Below are positions 1 through 8,848 of a stretch of DNA of 64,000 nucleotides, in pieces. Within the stretch, counting starts at the first letter, position 1. Every line of letters begins with the position of its first letter. The position numbers and the translations under genes were made by a program. The stretch is from NCBI RefSeq assembly GCF_022749195.1, contig NZ_CP094226.1, forward strand, positions 956,001 through 1,020,000. The letters run 5' to 3'. This stretch comes from Streptococcus oralis. GTDB taxonomy: Bacteria; Bacillota; Bacilli; Lactobacillales; Streptococcaceae. The notes under the pieces were generated by a model. The model was not told the DNA's origin and searched no databases. It saw only the letters and a list, made by a program, of their open reading frames with translations.

Positions 1-12
1 TTCTAGTAACTA

Positions 13-18
13 ATTATA
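13..18 (-). promoter_or_regulatory. possible extended -10 element reading out of the window
   Basis: On the minus strand a TGA-TATAAT extended -10 element reads toward position 1, which suggests a promoter for a gene left of the window. No convincing -35 was seen. The rest of 1-106 holds only an inverted TTCTAGT/ACTAGAA pair (1-7 and 71-77) and no gene that I can support. Confidence 0.3.
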
Positions 19-106
19 TCACTTGAGTTGTGGAAACGCCATCTAAATGCTTGAAAAATCGAATCCACTAACTAGAATAGAGACGTTAATCTGTCAAATA
101 AAACAC

Positions 107-856
107 TCAACTTTTTAAAAATTCTTTAGACTTCCGTACGATATAGTGCTGTTCATCTTCTTGAGCGAGTTTTCTAAACAATTCATTCGCCCTAGTCATA
201 TCCCCTTTTAATTTAGAGTTCAAAGCTTGATAGTAACTGATTTCCAATTGTTGATATTTAAACTCGTTTTCCAATTCTTCAAAATAATCATTGAATTGAT
301 GAGCAATTGTTAAATCGTAAAGCGCAATACTAACGCTTTTTGTTTTCTCAGCTAGAGACGAATCTGAGATGGACATTTTGTTTAGTATAAGATCAAGCTG
401 GTCCCTGGTCAGGTTTGGATTTGCAAGAACTGTCGAGCGAATAAGATAACTTTCTAAAAAATCCCTATATTTCGGCTTCAGTTTTTGATCAGTCATTGCT
501 TCAGAAGCCTCCTTAATGGCAGCATCGAAATCACCAATCATATAGGAATAGCCAACAGATGTTAGTGTCACATCCATTTTTATAATAGCTCTTTTTGCAA
601 CTTTCTTCAATTCAATGTATTGCTTCCAAGACGGTAAATCTAAATCCATATGAAGTAACTTAGTACCGCTCCTTAAATACCCTCTTCTGATTAGCGCAAT
701 GAAAAGAAATAAGAGTGCATTTATGAATAAAATACAAAGGGTTTGAATAGTCCTATCTTTCACCATCCAAGCTACAAAAAGAATGAGAAGAACAGCCAAA
801 ACAATCACGACTTTTCTATAAAATCCATATTTCTTGCGTATTTCTAGATAATTCAT
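107..856 (-). CDS. unrecognised membrane-anchored helical protein
   Basis: I do not recognise this 249-residue protein. Two hydrophobic segments lie close together near the N-terminus (about residues 16-35 and 37-57), so it is probably a membrane hairpin. The remaining 190 residues are charged and predicted helical, with a pattern (GDFDAAIKEASEAM, later KGDMTRANELFRKLAQ) that resembles tetratricopeptide-like repeats. A GGGAG ribosome site precedes the ATG. It is the last gene of a minus-strand run of accessory genes that includes a DUF443 protein and a lipoprotein, so a part in the same immunity or envelope process is possible, but only by context. Confidence 0.6.
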   Translation of the reverse strand: MNYLEIRKKYGFYRKVVIVLAVLLILFVAWMVKDRTIQTLCILFINALLFLFIALIRRGYLRSGTKLLHMDLDLPSWKQYIELKKVAKRAIIKMDVTLTSVGYSYMIGDFDAAIKEASEAMTDQKLKPKYRDFLESYLIRSTVLANPNLTRDQLDLILNKMSISDSSLAEKTKSVSIALYDLTIAHQFNDYFEELENEFKYQQLEISYYQALNSKLKGDMTRANELFRKLAQEDEQHYIVRKSKEFLKS

Positions 857-1020
857 TTTTACTCCCTTTCTAAATTATAAAATATCATTACGTGAGCAGT
901 TCTTGACCTTAAATGAGTAATTGACCAACAAAATGCTCTCTATTCAGTTCCCTAATTTTTCTTATAAAATAACCCAATGTGACCTGCAAAAGAGGATCAT
1001 AAAATAGCTTTCATCTTAAT

Positions 1021-1683
1021 TTATAACTTCTCAATCTTTTCAAAAACAAGTTCTTGCTTTTCGACACTTTCTCGGAGTGGTGACATGCCTAAAATCACTG
1101 TAAAAAATCCCAATAATAGAATACTATTAATAACAAGTAAGGCTCCCTCTGTTCCATTAACAGTATATAGATAAAATGCAAAACATCCAAGAGTCGGAAC
1201 AAGGATAAAAGGAAGAAGTTTGTAATGTTTTAATTGACGCTTATTTCCAACTGGTTTAAAAGTTATTTGATAGTTTGAAACTTTATTCTCAAGTCTTTTT
1301 TGGACGCTATGACGAGCTCTTATGGCAATGAACCAGAAAGCAAGATAAGCTAGGAAAATGAATAGGCCATATAAGCCTATCTTTAAAGGAAGGTTGTGAC
1401 TAATCCCATTGTTTCTAAAAAAATTTGTCACAAGCCGATAGCCAGATCCCCCTATTGCTGTACCAATTGCAATCCCAATTGATTTACTCATAGTTGGAGC
1501 TACACTCTCAAAACGCATATCTCTTTTATCTAACTTTTGCATTTTTGCAGTAATTTCATCGGGAAGAGAACCCCAGAAATAGGATTTTGGACTAATGGTC
1601 GTCAAATCTAGAATATACTTTTCTCCCTCAACTTCCACTATTTTGAAAAAAGCTTTATTCGTTTCTTTAAATTTTACTTTCAT
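1021..1683 (-). CDS. DUF443-type multi-pass membrane protein
   Basis: A polytopic membrane protein of 220 residues. After a soluble N-terminal part containing YILDLT and SYFWGSLP, hydrophobic segments lie near residues 67-85, 101-122, 157-175 and 179-200. This layout matches the DUF443 (tandem five-transmembrane) family as I remember it. In Staphylococcus aureus a DUF443 protein, TsaI, is the immunity protein against the type VII secreted toxin TspA, so an immunity role is a reasonable inference; no cognate toxin is in this window. The ATG at 1683 is preferred to the GTG six bases upstream because AAAGGTG then serves as ribosome site. Confidence 0.6.
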   Translation of the reverse strand: MKVKFKETNKAFFKIVEVEGEKYILDLTTISPKSYFWGSLPDEITAKMQKLDKRDMRFESVAPTMSKSIGIAIGTAIGGSGYRLVTNFFRNNGISHNLPLKIGLYGLFIFLAYLAFWFIAIRARHSVQKRLENKVSNYQITFKPVGNKRQLKHYKLLPFILVPTLGCFAFYLYTVNGTEGALLVINSILLLGFFTVILGMSPLRESVEKQELVFEKIEKL

Positions 1684-1742
1684 ACTCACCTTTAAATCCT
1701 TCTCAGAGTTAAAAAACTCTTTTCAATAACATTGCTAAATCG

Positions 1743-2414
1743 TTAGCCCCGTTTTTTAATAATAGTTAAACCAATTTTGACAGACATCTCTTTCGATGTT
1801 AACTGTATTGTGATCCCATAATTTGTTTTATCTGAGTGATCTATTCTAATTTGGCATGTTGTTTCCTCAGGTAAATCATATTTGCTTTTCAATTTCTGAA
1901 AGAGTTCAGAGTGAGTGTCTGGCTGGTAGATAATTTCACTAAGCTCTGTTGTTCCAGTTCTTAACGTTCTTTTTACATTCAAGGAGTCAAAAACATCTCT
2001 TTTGACAACTAAGTTAAGAATCTCTTCATCAAATAAAGGGTCTATCTCCGAATCGTAATGCAACTTGCCATTAGAATAACTAACAGGAACCGTTTTTTTG
2101 TTTTCTCCGATTTGTATTCTATAGTCACCCTTACCCTCTGCCTTGGTAATGTCTAGGTCAATTTCATATCTTTTGACTTCGTCACCATTTTTTATATAGA
2201 CTCTGCTTTTATAAGCTTCCAGCCCATTAAAATCCTTCTGCTCTTGTTCCAAAAATTTAAACATAGACTCAAACGTTTTTTCAAACTCGAACTGTTCCTT
2301 TGTTCTATTTTGGGTAATAGTTTCACCACCAAAACTACAAGCATTCAATGAAGATGCTGTCAAAAGAATAACAAGAACTCCAGTTAACCATAAACACCAT
2401 TTAAACTTTTTCAT
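1743..2414 (-). CDS. predicted lipoprotein of unknown function
   Basis: A 223-residue protein with a lipoprotein signal: positive N-terminus (MKKFKW), a hydrophobic stretch and a lipobox-like LNAC with the modified cysteine near residue 26. The mature part is mainly polar, with several predicted beta strands and no motif that I recognise. It should be lipid-anchored on the outer face of the membrane. The neighbours are a DUF443 membrane protein and a DUF6892-like protein, all on the same strand with short gaps, so the three may be co-transcribed. Surface lipoproteins of this kind can act as immunity factors, but nothing in the sequence proves that. Confidence 0.6.
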   Translation of the reverse strand: MKKFKWCLWLTGVLVILLTASSLNACSFGGETITQNRTKEQFEFEKTFESMFKFLEQEQKDFNGLEAYKSRVYIKNGDEVKRYEIDLDITKAEGKGDYRIQIGENKKTVPVSYSNGKLHYDSEIDPLFDEEILNLVVKRDVFDSLNVKRTLRTGTTELSEIIYQPDTHSELFQKLKSKYDLPEETTCQIRIDHSDKTNYGITIQLTSKEMSVKIGLTIIKKRG

Positions 2415-2485
2415 ATTTTATTTAATCCTTTTTTCGAGTCATAAAAGTAAGATTTTTTCAAAAATCTATAAATGTTTAGTTTAAC

Positions 2486-3457
2486 TTACGCTAGTTCTAC
2501 GTCAACTCCAGCTGCAGCAAAAGTTTCCTTAACTTGTTCAAAATTACTTGACATGATTGTCGCTTGTTTTAAATTTGGGAACTGCTTTAATTCAGCCAAA
2601 CTAACCTCATTCAAATCAAAAATACTATCCTCACCATCCCACTGAGGAATCAGATTCATAAAGATTTCATTCCCGCCATCCATATCAATCTCTTTTACAA
2701 GACTTGCATACTTCTGTGAAATCTGAAAATTTTTAAAGTATTCTAAGGCAGGCTCGACAAATTCTGTACTTTCTGTATCAATATCCAACTCGCTAAATTC
2801 CTCTGAAAAATCAAAAATATCAAAAGCTGGATTTAAAAGCTCAAAATCATACATCAATACTTGGATAATAGCTAGTTTAAAATTCAGATTATCAAAATGA
2901 AGATATTTTTCTTGAACAACTTTTGGATTTGATTTTTGACGTTCATGCTTGATTTCTGGATAGTAAGAAATGGTGAGTGGATATCTCATTACATCTGGTC
3001 TTCCATTAAAATTTGTTCCACGAGGGGTCCATAAAATAAAATTGAAATCCCCAGTTCTGTGTCTATCATAAAGAAAATAGGGAGTCTTCCCATCAGTGGA
3101 TACTAAGGCATGACAAGGCATCTTGGGTAATTCTTCTTCCCCAAACATAGGTTTTACAACATCACCGTAGTAGAGACTGATAGTAGAAAGTAGATGCTCA
3201 TCATCAATATAGACCCTGCATTTCTTTAAATGATTCTTGACAGAAAGAGAATGTTCAAATACAATACCAGCATTGTCGTAAATGTACTTTATGTATTTAT
3301 TTTCTTTTTTGACAACCTGATCAGGCTTTCCTAATACAGCCTCAATATCTTTCAAAGATAAAGGAAAAGACAAGCTGGTTCCGTTCATTACCATTGAATT
3401 GTCATGAAAATTGATTTCGAGGTTTTTAGGACTTTTCTTTTTAAAAAAACTAAACAT
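2486..3457 (-). CDS. DUF6892-like cytosolic protein, possible immunity protein
   Basis: A 323-residue soluble protein without signal peptide. The N-terminal half (about 14-165) contains FPLSLKDIEAVLGKPD and ILWTPRGTNF; the C-terminal half (about 185-320) begins YLHFDNLNFKLAIIQVLMYD and ends in a predicted alpha/beta segment. The layout resembles proteins listed as DUF7738 plus DUF6892, often found beside polymorphic toxin genes, though I recall this only at family level. The ribosome site AGGAG lies just upstream of the ATG. The gene follows the scarred intergenic strip at 3.6-3.9 kb. An immunity function is inference from company, not shown by residues. Confidence 0.55.
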   Translation of the reverse strand: MFSFFKKKSPKNLEINFHDNSMVMNGTSLSFPLSLKDIEAVLGKPDQVVKKENKYIKYIYDNAGIVFEHSLSVKNHLKKCRVYIDDEHLLSTISLYYGDVVKPMFGEEELPKMPCHALVSTDGKTPYFLYDRHRTGDFNFILWTPRGTNFNGRPDVMRYPLTISYYPEIKHERQKSNPKVVQEKYLHFDNLNFKLAIIQVLMYDFELLNPAFDIFDFSEEFSELDIDTESTEFVEPALEYFKNFQISQKYASLVKEIDMDGGNEIFMNLIPQWDGEDSIFDLNEVSLAELKQFPNLKQATIMSSNFEQVKETFAAAGVDVELA

Positions 3458-3594
3458 TTGATTCTCCTATTTATAATTTGTTTATCTAAATGCATCAAAT
3501 CTATTTTTCTAACATCAGAAAATTTACTGTATAAAATAAGGTTTTGCCGTATTTTTCGTCCGTAGGATTAAAAAAGCAGGAAGCCTTCTGAAAA

Positions 3595-3648
3595 TTAATT
3601 ACTCTTCACTAATAGACTTACCGCCTCTGCATGATGCGTTTGCGGAAC
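3595..3648 (-). pseudogene. 3'-end remnant of an rlmD/rumA-type methyltransferase gene
   Basis: On the minus strand, 17 codons followed by TAA read VPQTHHAEAVSLLVKSN. This matches the conserved C-terminal end of RlmD-family 23S rRNA uracil methyltransferases; the intact rlmCD in this window ends [17 protein letters not shown]. The frame is closed by a stop immediately upstream, so only the gene end survives. It is the best preserved of four such remnants between 3.6 and 5.4 kb. Confidence 0.65.
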
Positions 3649-3665
3649 TCAAAAGGTTTGGGGAG

Positions 3666-3690
3666 TTCAAAGCTCCAGTGGAGCTTTGAA
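3666..3690. repeat. 25-bp perfect palindrome
   Basis: The 12-base arm TTCAAAGCTCCA, a single central G, and the exact reverse complement of the arm. There is no T-run on either side, so it is not a standard terminator. It lies between the rlmD-type 3' remnant and the first repeat copy, in sequence without genes. Confidence 0.7.
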
Positions 3691-3723
3691 GCCTTCTTGC
3701 CTTAAAATGAAAAGGTAAGAGGA

Positions 3724-3768
3724 TTAGCTACGTTTCACTAACAAACTTACACATTCAGCGGTTCGGAT
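3724..3768 (-). pseudogene. rlmD-type 3'-end remnant, repeat copy 1
   Basis: The minus strand encodes IRTAECVSLLVKRS then TAA. AECVSLLVK parallels VECVALLVR at the end of the intact RlmCD. It is fused out of frame to the end of the ADP-ribosylglycohydrolase stub that overlaps it. The same tail recurs at 4615 and 5331. Confidence 0.55.
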
Positions 3769-3883
3769 TTACCGTATCATCCGTGAAAAAACAATCCTCA
3801 CGAAATAATGGAAAGTCTTTTGTTTTGATGTTGTTCCATTCGTAAACTGAACCTACAATATCTCCAATAATAGCTCCTAGCAT
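3755..3883 (-). pseudogene. 5' stub of an ADP-ribosylglycohydrolase gene, copy 1
   Basis: A 42-codon reading frame starts MLGAIIGDIVGSVYEWNN and reaches FFTDDTV, then ends after four further residues at a TGA. MLGAIIGDIVGS and FTDDT are the N-terminal and first metal-binding motifs of the DraG/ADP-ribosylglycohydrolase family, whose members normally run to about 260-300 residues. Only the first 38 codons remain here. A good ribosome site (AAGGAGG) precedes the ATG, so a short peptide could still be made. The remainder of the gene is replaced by the methyltransferase 3' tail. Confidence 0.7.
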
Positions 3884-3923
3884 GGTATTCCTCCTTACAA
3901 ACTGTTAGTTTAGACTGACATTT

Positions 3924-4541
3924 CTACTTGTCATACTCGTCTATTTTATCAGCATATTCAGTTAAAAGATTCTTTGAATAAATTTTTGCATTACTTGAAT
4001 TTCTAACTTCTTTCCAAAGAATAGAAGCAACTTTTAACTTGTTTGAGTAGTTACGACTATTTTCGTCTGCACAGAAGTCCTTTAAAAATTGATTCCATTG
4101 ACAAACCGAATGGTCATACTTGGCATAATCTGAATCTCCATAATAAACTTTTAGCATATCTTGGATTGTGAAATTCAAATCATTTTCTTTTTTTACTTTT
4201 CTCCAAGCAGTGGCCATATCAGCAGTAAATTTAAAGGGCGAAACACCTGTTAAAGTTGAGAAATATTCTCTAAAGTGTGCATTAAAGGAGAATCCACATT
4301 CAAGTAAGGGCGTATCTAAAGTAACGACTTCTACTCGTTTCTTTTTCCTTTTTACTGATGATTTTTTAATCAAATTCCCCTTAAAGTACTGCTCAATAAT
4401 ATCATTGAGTTCTTGTTTTGTACCTCTATTTTCAAGCCCTAATGACTGGCATATCTGTGAAAGTTCATCACGATACCAGTAGTATTTATTAAACTCATTA
4501 AAGGATGAGATTTTTTCAAACACAGGTCTGCTCTCTATCAA
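3924..4541 (-). CDS. SAP / DUF6434-like domain protein
   Basis: A 205-residue soluble protein. Residues about 10-55 (FNKYYWYRDELSQICQSLGL then GTKQELNDIIEQYFKG) look like a SAP helix-extended-helix module, which in other proteins binds DNA or RNA. A basic linker KKSSVKRKKKR follows, and the C-terminal part (CGFSFNAHFREYFSTLTGVSPFKF) resembles DUF6434. The start is TTG at 4541, supported by the strong ribosome site AAGGAGGTG with ideal spacing. It is flanked by two copies of the scar repeat, as a cassette would be. Its actual job is unknown; a nucleic-acid-binding role is inferred from the SAP fold only. Confidence 0.6.
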   Translation of the reverse strand: MIESRPVFEKISSFNEFNKYYWYRDELSQICQSLGLENRGTKQELNDIIEQYFKGNLIKKSSVKRKKKRVEVVTLDTPLLECGFSFNAHFREYFSTLTGVSPFKFTADMATAWRKVKKENDLNFTIQDMLKVYYGDSDYAKYDHSVCQWNQFLKDFCADENSRNYSNKLKVASILWKEVRNSSNAKIYSKNLLTEYADKIDEYDK

Positions 4542-4614
4542 TATAACACCTCCTTAAAAACAGTTTAGGTTTTCATTTCTAAATAATAGTATTTGGGTTT
4601 CTTTATTTTGAGGA

Positions 4615-4659
4615 TTAGCAACGTTTCACTAACAAACTCACACACTCAGCGGTTCGGAC
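4615..4659 (-). pseudogene. rlmD-type 3'-end remnant, repeat copy 2
   Basis: The minus strand encodes VRTAECVSLLVKRC then TAA, the same methyltransferase tail as copy 1. The shared block runs on through the last bases of the ADP-ribosylglycohydrolase stub (to about 4681), but here it is joined to a different truncated reading frame. The rest of the 4542-4874 gap holds that stub and A/T-rich sequence with nothing else that I can support. Confidence 0.55.
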
Positions 4660-4667
4660 TTACCGTA

Positions 4668-4763
4668 TCATCCGTGAAAAACAAAGGCTTTCCCTTCTTC
4701 TAAAGAATCAAAAGCGACTAAATTTTTAAAATAATCATTTTGGTACAATTCCAATAGATACAT
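4668..4763 (-). pseudogene. 31-codon 5' stub of an unknown gene fused to the repeat
   Basis: A short minus-strand frame begins MYLLELYQNDYFKNLVAFDS and continues EEGKAFVFHG before TGA. The last three residues come from the repeat (the bases that encode FFTDD in the other copies, read in another frame). It therefore looks like the start of a gene cut off where the repeat begins. No clear ribosome site was seen, and I do not recognise the family. Confidence 0.45.
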
Positions 4764-4874
4764 CTTTAATCTCTCAATACTTGAAAAACTAACCGATATT
4801 TTAAGCAACTTACAATCAAATTATCTAGCCTTAATATACGCATTTATCATATAACGAAGATAATTAAGTGTTGT

Positions 4875-5285
4875 TTATCCAGGGTCGACATCTATAGAAG
4901 TTATTTTGTAACCATCATTATTGTATAAAAATTCTAATTGTAGGGTTAAATCTACTAATTCAGAATCGGAGGTCATCTCATATTCAACAACAAAGCCAGT
5001 TTGATCATTAAATTCATAAACTTGTAGTTGGGAGTACTCATAATTCGGATGGAAATTACAATCTACACCATATTCATCAATTTTATCAAAATCATTTAAT
5101 TGTAATGAATCGTCAATATATTCAAGTAACTCTCTTACATCATCAACTTCTGAACCATCAACACAATCCAAAATATCTCTATAATTATTTAGATGAATTG
5201 CTCTTAAAATCTTTTTGAGTACTTCAATTACTTTTTCTTCATCTTGGTAGTTTTCTTTGTACTCAAAATCATCGAATATTCCCAT
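4875..5285 (-). CDS. small acidic protein, possible immunity protein
   Basis: A 136-residue, strongly acidic, soluble protein starting MGIFDDFEYKEN. I do not recognise it with confidence; the layout of an N-terminal helical part (about 14-70) and C-terminal strands ending LQLEFLYNNDGYKITSIDVDPG recalls small immunity-like families such as DUF7668. The ATG at 5285 is chosen over the in-frame TTG at 5312 because AGGAAG lies eight bases before it. The gene sits between repeat copies 2 and 3, again as a self-contained cassette. Acidic composition is common in proteins that neutralise nuclease toxins, but no toxin gene is present. Confidence 0.55.
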   Translation of the reverse strand: MGIFDDFEYKENYQDEEKVIEVLKKILRAIHLNNYRDILDCVDGSEVDDVRELLEYIDDSLQLNDFDKIDEYGVDCNFHPNYEYSQLQVYEFNDQTGFVVEYEMTSDSELVDLTLQLEFLYNNDGYKITSIDVDPG

Positions 5286-5330
5286 GATAATACTTCCTTT
5301 TTTTGTAATCAACTTTAAATCTTATGAATA

Positions 5331-5375
5331 TTAAAAATGTTTCACTAACAAACTCACACACTCAGCGGTTCGGAC
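5331..5375 (-). pseudogene. rlmD-type 3'-end remnant, repeat copy 3
   Basis: The minus strand encodes VRTAECVSLLVKHF then TAA. It is the same tail as copies 1 and 2, but similarity stops after GTTAGTGAAAC, so the last two residues differ. It marks the boundary between the ADP-ribosylglycohydrolase stub and the 136-residue gene downstream. Confidence 0.55.
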
Positions 5376-5490
5376 TTACCGTATCATCCGTGAAAAAACA
5401 ATCATCACAAAATAAAGGAAAATCCTTCGTTTTGATATTGTTCCAATCGTAAACTGAACCTACAATATCTCCAATAATTGCTCCTAGCAT
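5362..5490 (-). pseudogene. 5' stub of an ADP-ribosylglycohydrolase gene, copy 3
   Basis: A second 42-codon stub, MLGAIIGDIVGSVYDWNN through FFTDDTV and four extra residues. It ends at exactly the same codon as copy 1. Relative to copy 1 there are several synonymous changes and a few substitutions (E to D, R to C, E to D), so the copies are not a very recent duplication. The start lies 11 bases below the stop of the alpha/beta hydrolase gene and has its own AGGAGG-like ribosome site. Confidence 0.7.
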
Positions 5491-5501
5491 AAGATTCCTC
5501 C

Positions 5502-6308
5502 TTATGGCATATCAGATTCGTTACACATTTCTAATGAGTCACTCTTTAAAAATGGAACCACCAAATCAATCCACTCATAAGGCAGGTAAGCTGATAAATA
5601 GCCGTGGTTATAGCCCTTTGCTTCATACAAAATTGTATTTGAATGTAGCTGATGAAATAATTTCGCTGATTCTTTCACACAGTTCAATTCTTTTTCACCA
5701 TAGATATACAGAACCTGAGCCTTGCTAGCAGAAATCATATCTTTCAGCTTGTAACATCCCATATAGTTTTTGTAAATGGTCACCAATGTTTTGACAGGCG
5801 TCCTTGGCAAATCTTCTAAATAATAAGCTTTTATTTCCTCTGGATAAGCCAGTTTAGGATAGAGTTTGTTCATCATGCTTAACTCAAGTTCGCAAGAGAA
5901 TTTATTGAACATCAACTTACCAAATAGAGACACTAGAAAGATGCTGATTTTAGCTAACCATGGTTGAGGAATACAGAGACTTCCGTCTATGATGGCCTTC
6001 TTAGCAATTTCACTGTCTAAAGACAAAAGCTCCATGGCAATTTGACCACCAAGTGAAACACCACCGATTGCAAACAATTTCCCATCACAATTTGATTTGA
6101 TATAGTCTAGAATCTCCAAAGCAGAATCTTCAGTAGAAACATAATCAAGTTGATATTCCTCGCCGTGGCCATTCAAAGTGGGTAGAATAACACGGTATTC
6201 TTCTGACAAGATTCGTGCTTGACGAAGATAGTTCCACCAAGAACTGCCACCACCATGTATCAGTAAGATAGGAGGCAAATTCTTATCACCAAATTCATGG
6301 AATTTCAT
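5502..6308 (-). CDS. alpha/beta hydrolase
   Basis: A 268-residue alpha/beta-fold hydrolase. The oxyanion region LLIHGGGSSWW is near residues 15-25, the nucleophile elbow GVSLGG near 83-88 (catalytic Ser), an acid candidate lies in YIYGEKELN near 200-208, and the histidine is in GYNHGY near 232-237. The substrate cannot be told from sequence; the family includes esterases and peptidases. No signal peptide, so probably cytosolic. AAGGAG precedes the ATG. It lies 44 bases below rlmCD on the same strand and is the last intact gene before the scarred region, so it may itself be part of the accessory strip. Confidence 0.8.
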   Translation of the reverse strand: MKFHEFGDKNLPPILLIHGGGSSWWNYLRQARILSEEYRVILPTLNGHGEEYQLDYVSTEDSALEILDYIKSNCDGKLFAIGGVSLGGQIAMELLSLDSEIAKKAIIDGSLCIPQPWLAKISIFLVSLFGKLMFNKFSCELELSMMNKLYPKLAYPEEIKAYYLEDLPRTPVKTLVTIYKNYMGCYKLKDMISASKAQVLYIYGEKELNCVKESAKLFHQLHSNTILYEAKGYNHGYLSAYLPYEWIDLVVPFLKSDSLEMCNESDMP

Positions 6309-6352
6309 GTTTAAACTCCTTACTTTAGGACTTTCACTAGCTACATCCTTGT

Positions 6353-7723
<1,371 letters not shown>

Positions 7724-7766
7724 CTATCGGCCGACAAAAAAGACGGCAACATTTCTGTTACCATCT

Positions 7767-7795
7767 ATTATATCATGAAATGACCTAAGCACCAA
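7767..7795 (-). promoter_or_regulatory. predicted rlmCD promoter
   Basis: TTGGTG (7790-7795), 17-base spacer and TGA-TATAAT (7767-7772), an extended -10 promoter on the minus strand about 55 bases before rlmCD. It overlaps the last codons of the DUF1002 gene. Confidence 0.6.
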
Positions 7796-8759
7796 AACTC
7801 TTGAAGAAGTTGACAATGGCTTGCCAAAGAGAGCTAAAGAAGTTGCCCCCCTCTTCTAGCGCTTTATTAGCATCAAAGTTGAGGTTGATATTTTTAAAAC
7901 TATCTCCAGCTTGGGAAACGATGCTTTGTTTGAGATCATTTAGGGTTTTGGTGAAATCAGCATTGTTCAAGATATCACTCTTTGAGAGGTTGAGCGCAAA
8001 ATTGACGATGATATTGATCTGGTTTCCTGTTATAACCTGATCGAGTTTGTAGTTTTTTAGAGTGTCTTCAACGATTTTGCGAACATCTTCTTCTATCAGA
8101 TTTCCTTTGGCTTCTTTTGCCTTTGCGATTCCTGCCTTGATATCTGTCATAGCCGCATTGAGCTTATTGGCATCGTAGCCTGACTTGTCCTTGTTTTCAG
8201 CATTAATATCGGACAAGGCTTTCAACTCTTCTTGAGCCAAGTCTTTATTGGCTTGCGGTACTTTAGCACCATTGGCCTCTAACGAGTAGTAAATCCCAGC
8301 TAGGGCGCTCTCACCTGTAACTGGTATAGGAGCTGCAACTGTGATTTTGGCATGCTCAACTCCCAGGGTCACTGCTGCATTACGGTACATATCCTGTGTC
8401 ACCTTGGTGATATTTTCAGGCGTTTCAATCTTGACCTCTAGAGGTGATTTGTCACCCAGCTTTTGAATCTTGGCCGAAGAATAGAGTTGTAGACTAGCAT
8501 CATTAGCCACATTCATGATTTTCGAATAGATATCAGGTGTCATGGTTTTGATATCTTTGGTGTCTTTTGATGTGTCATAGCCAAGTTTGCTAAGAGTTTG
8601 ATTTTTCTGGTCTTCAGATAGAGAAGAACCTAGGACATATTCGGGTTGTACATAGGTTTCATCGATTACTTTTTGAACATCTGTTGCTGCGTGGACACTC
8701 GTCATAGCGGTTGCGGCCCACAATACTGCAGCACTTGTTAGAAAGAATTTCTTTCTCAT
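7785..8759 (-). CDS. secreted DUF1002-family protein
   Basis: A 324-residue exported protein with a typical signal peptide (MRKKFFLTSAAVLWAATAMT, cleavage probably after VHA near residue 24). The mature part is helical and rich in Lys, Asp, Asn and Ala, as in the DUF1002 family of Firmicutes, whose function is unknown. The C-terminus is amphipathic and aromatic (FFSSLWQAIVNFFKSF), which could touch the membrane. A strong ribosome site GGAGGG precedes the ATG. It follows pmp23 after a terminator-like hairpin, and rlmCD's promoter overlaps its 3' end. It is a conserved neighbour of pmp23 and glyA in mitis-group genomes as I recall them. Confidence 0.8.
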   Translation of the reverse strand: MRKKFFLTSAAVLWAATAMTSVHAATDVQKVIDETYVQPEYVLGSSLSEDQKNQTLSKLGYDTSKDTKDIKTMTPDIYSKIMNVANDASLQLYSSAKIQKLGDKSPLEVKIETPENITKVTQDMYRNAAVTLGVEHAKITVAAPIPVTGESALAGIYYSLEANGAKVPQANKDLAQEELKALSDINAENKDKSGYDANKLNAAMTDIKAGIAKAKEAKGNLIEEDVRKIVEDTLKNYKLDQVITGNQINIIVNFALNLSKSDILNNADFTKTLNDLKQSIVSQAGDSFKNINLNFDANKALEEGGNFFSSLWQAIVNFFKSFGA

Positions 8760-8816
8760 GGGGTATTCCCTCCTTTACCTTTCTAGGTTAATAAAACAAT
8801 CTTAAAGAAAACTTAT

Positions 8817-8848
8817 AGTGAAAAAACACCTGATCAAACCAGATGTTT
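8817..8848 (-). terminator. terminator after pmp23
   Basis: On the minus strand ACATCTGG pairs with a TCAGGTGT partner across a short loop and is followed by TTTTTT. It overlaps the end of pmp23 and would end the tdk-to-pmp23 transcript. Confidence 0.6.

Noticed and set aside
4168..4482. 104-codon plus-strand frame
   Set aside because: Antisense to the SAP-domain gene, which has a strong ribosome site and family features.
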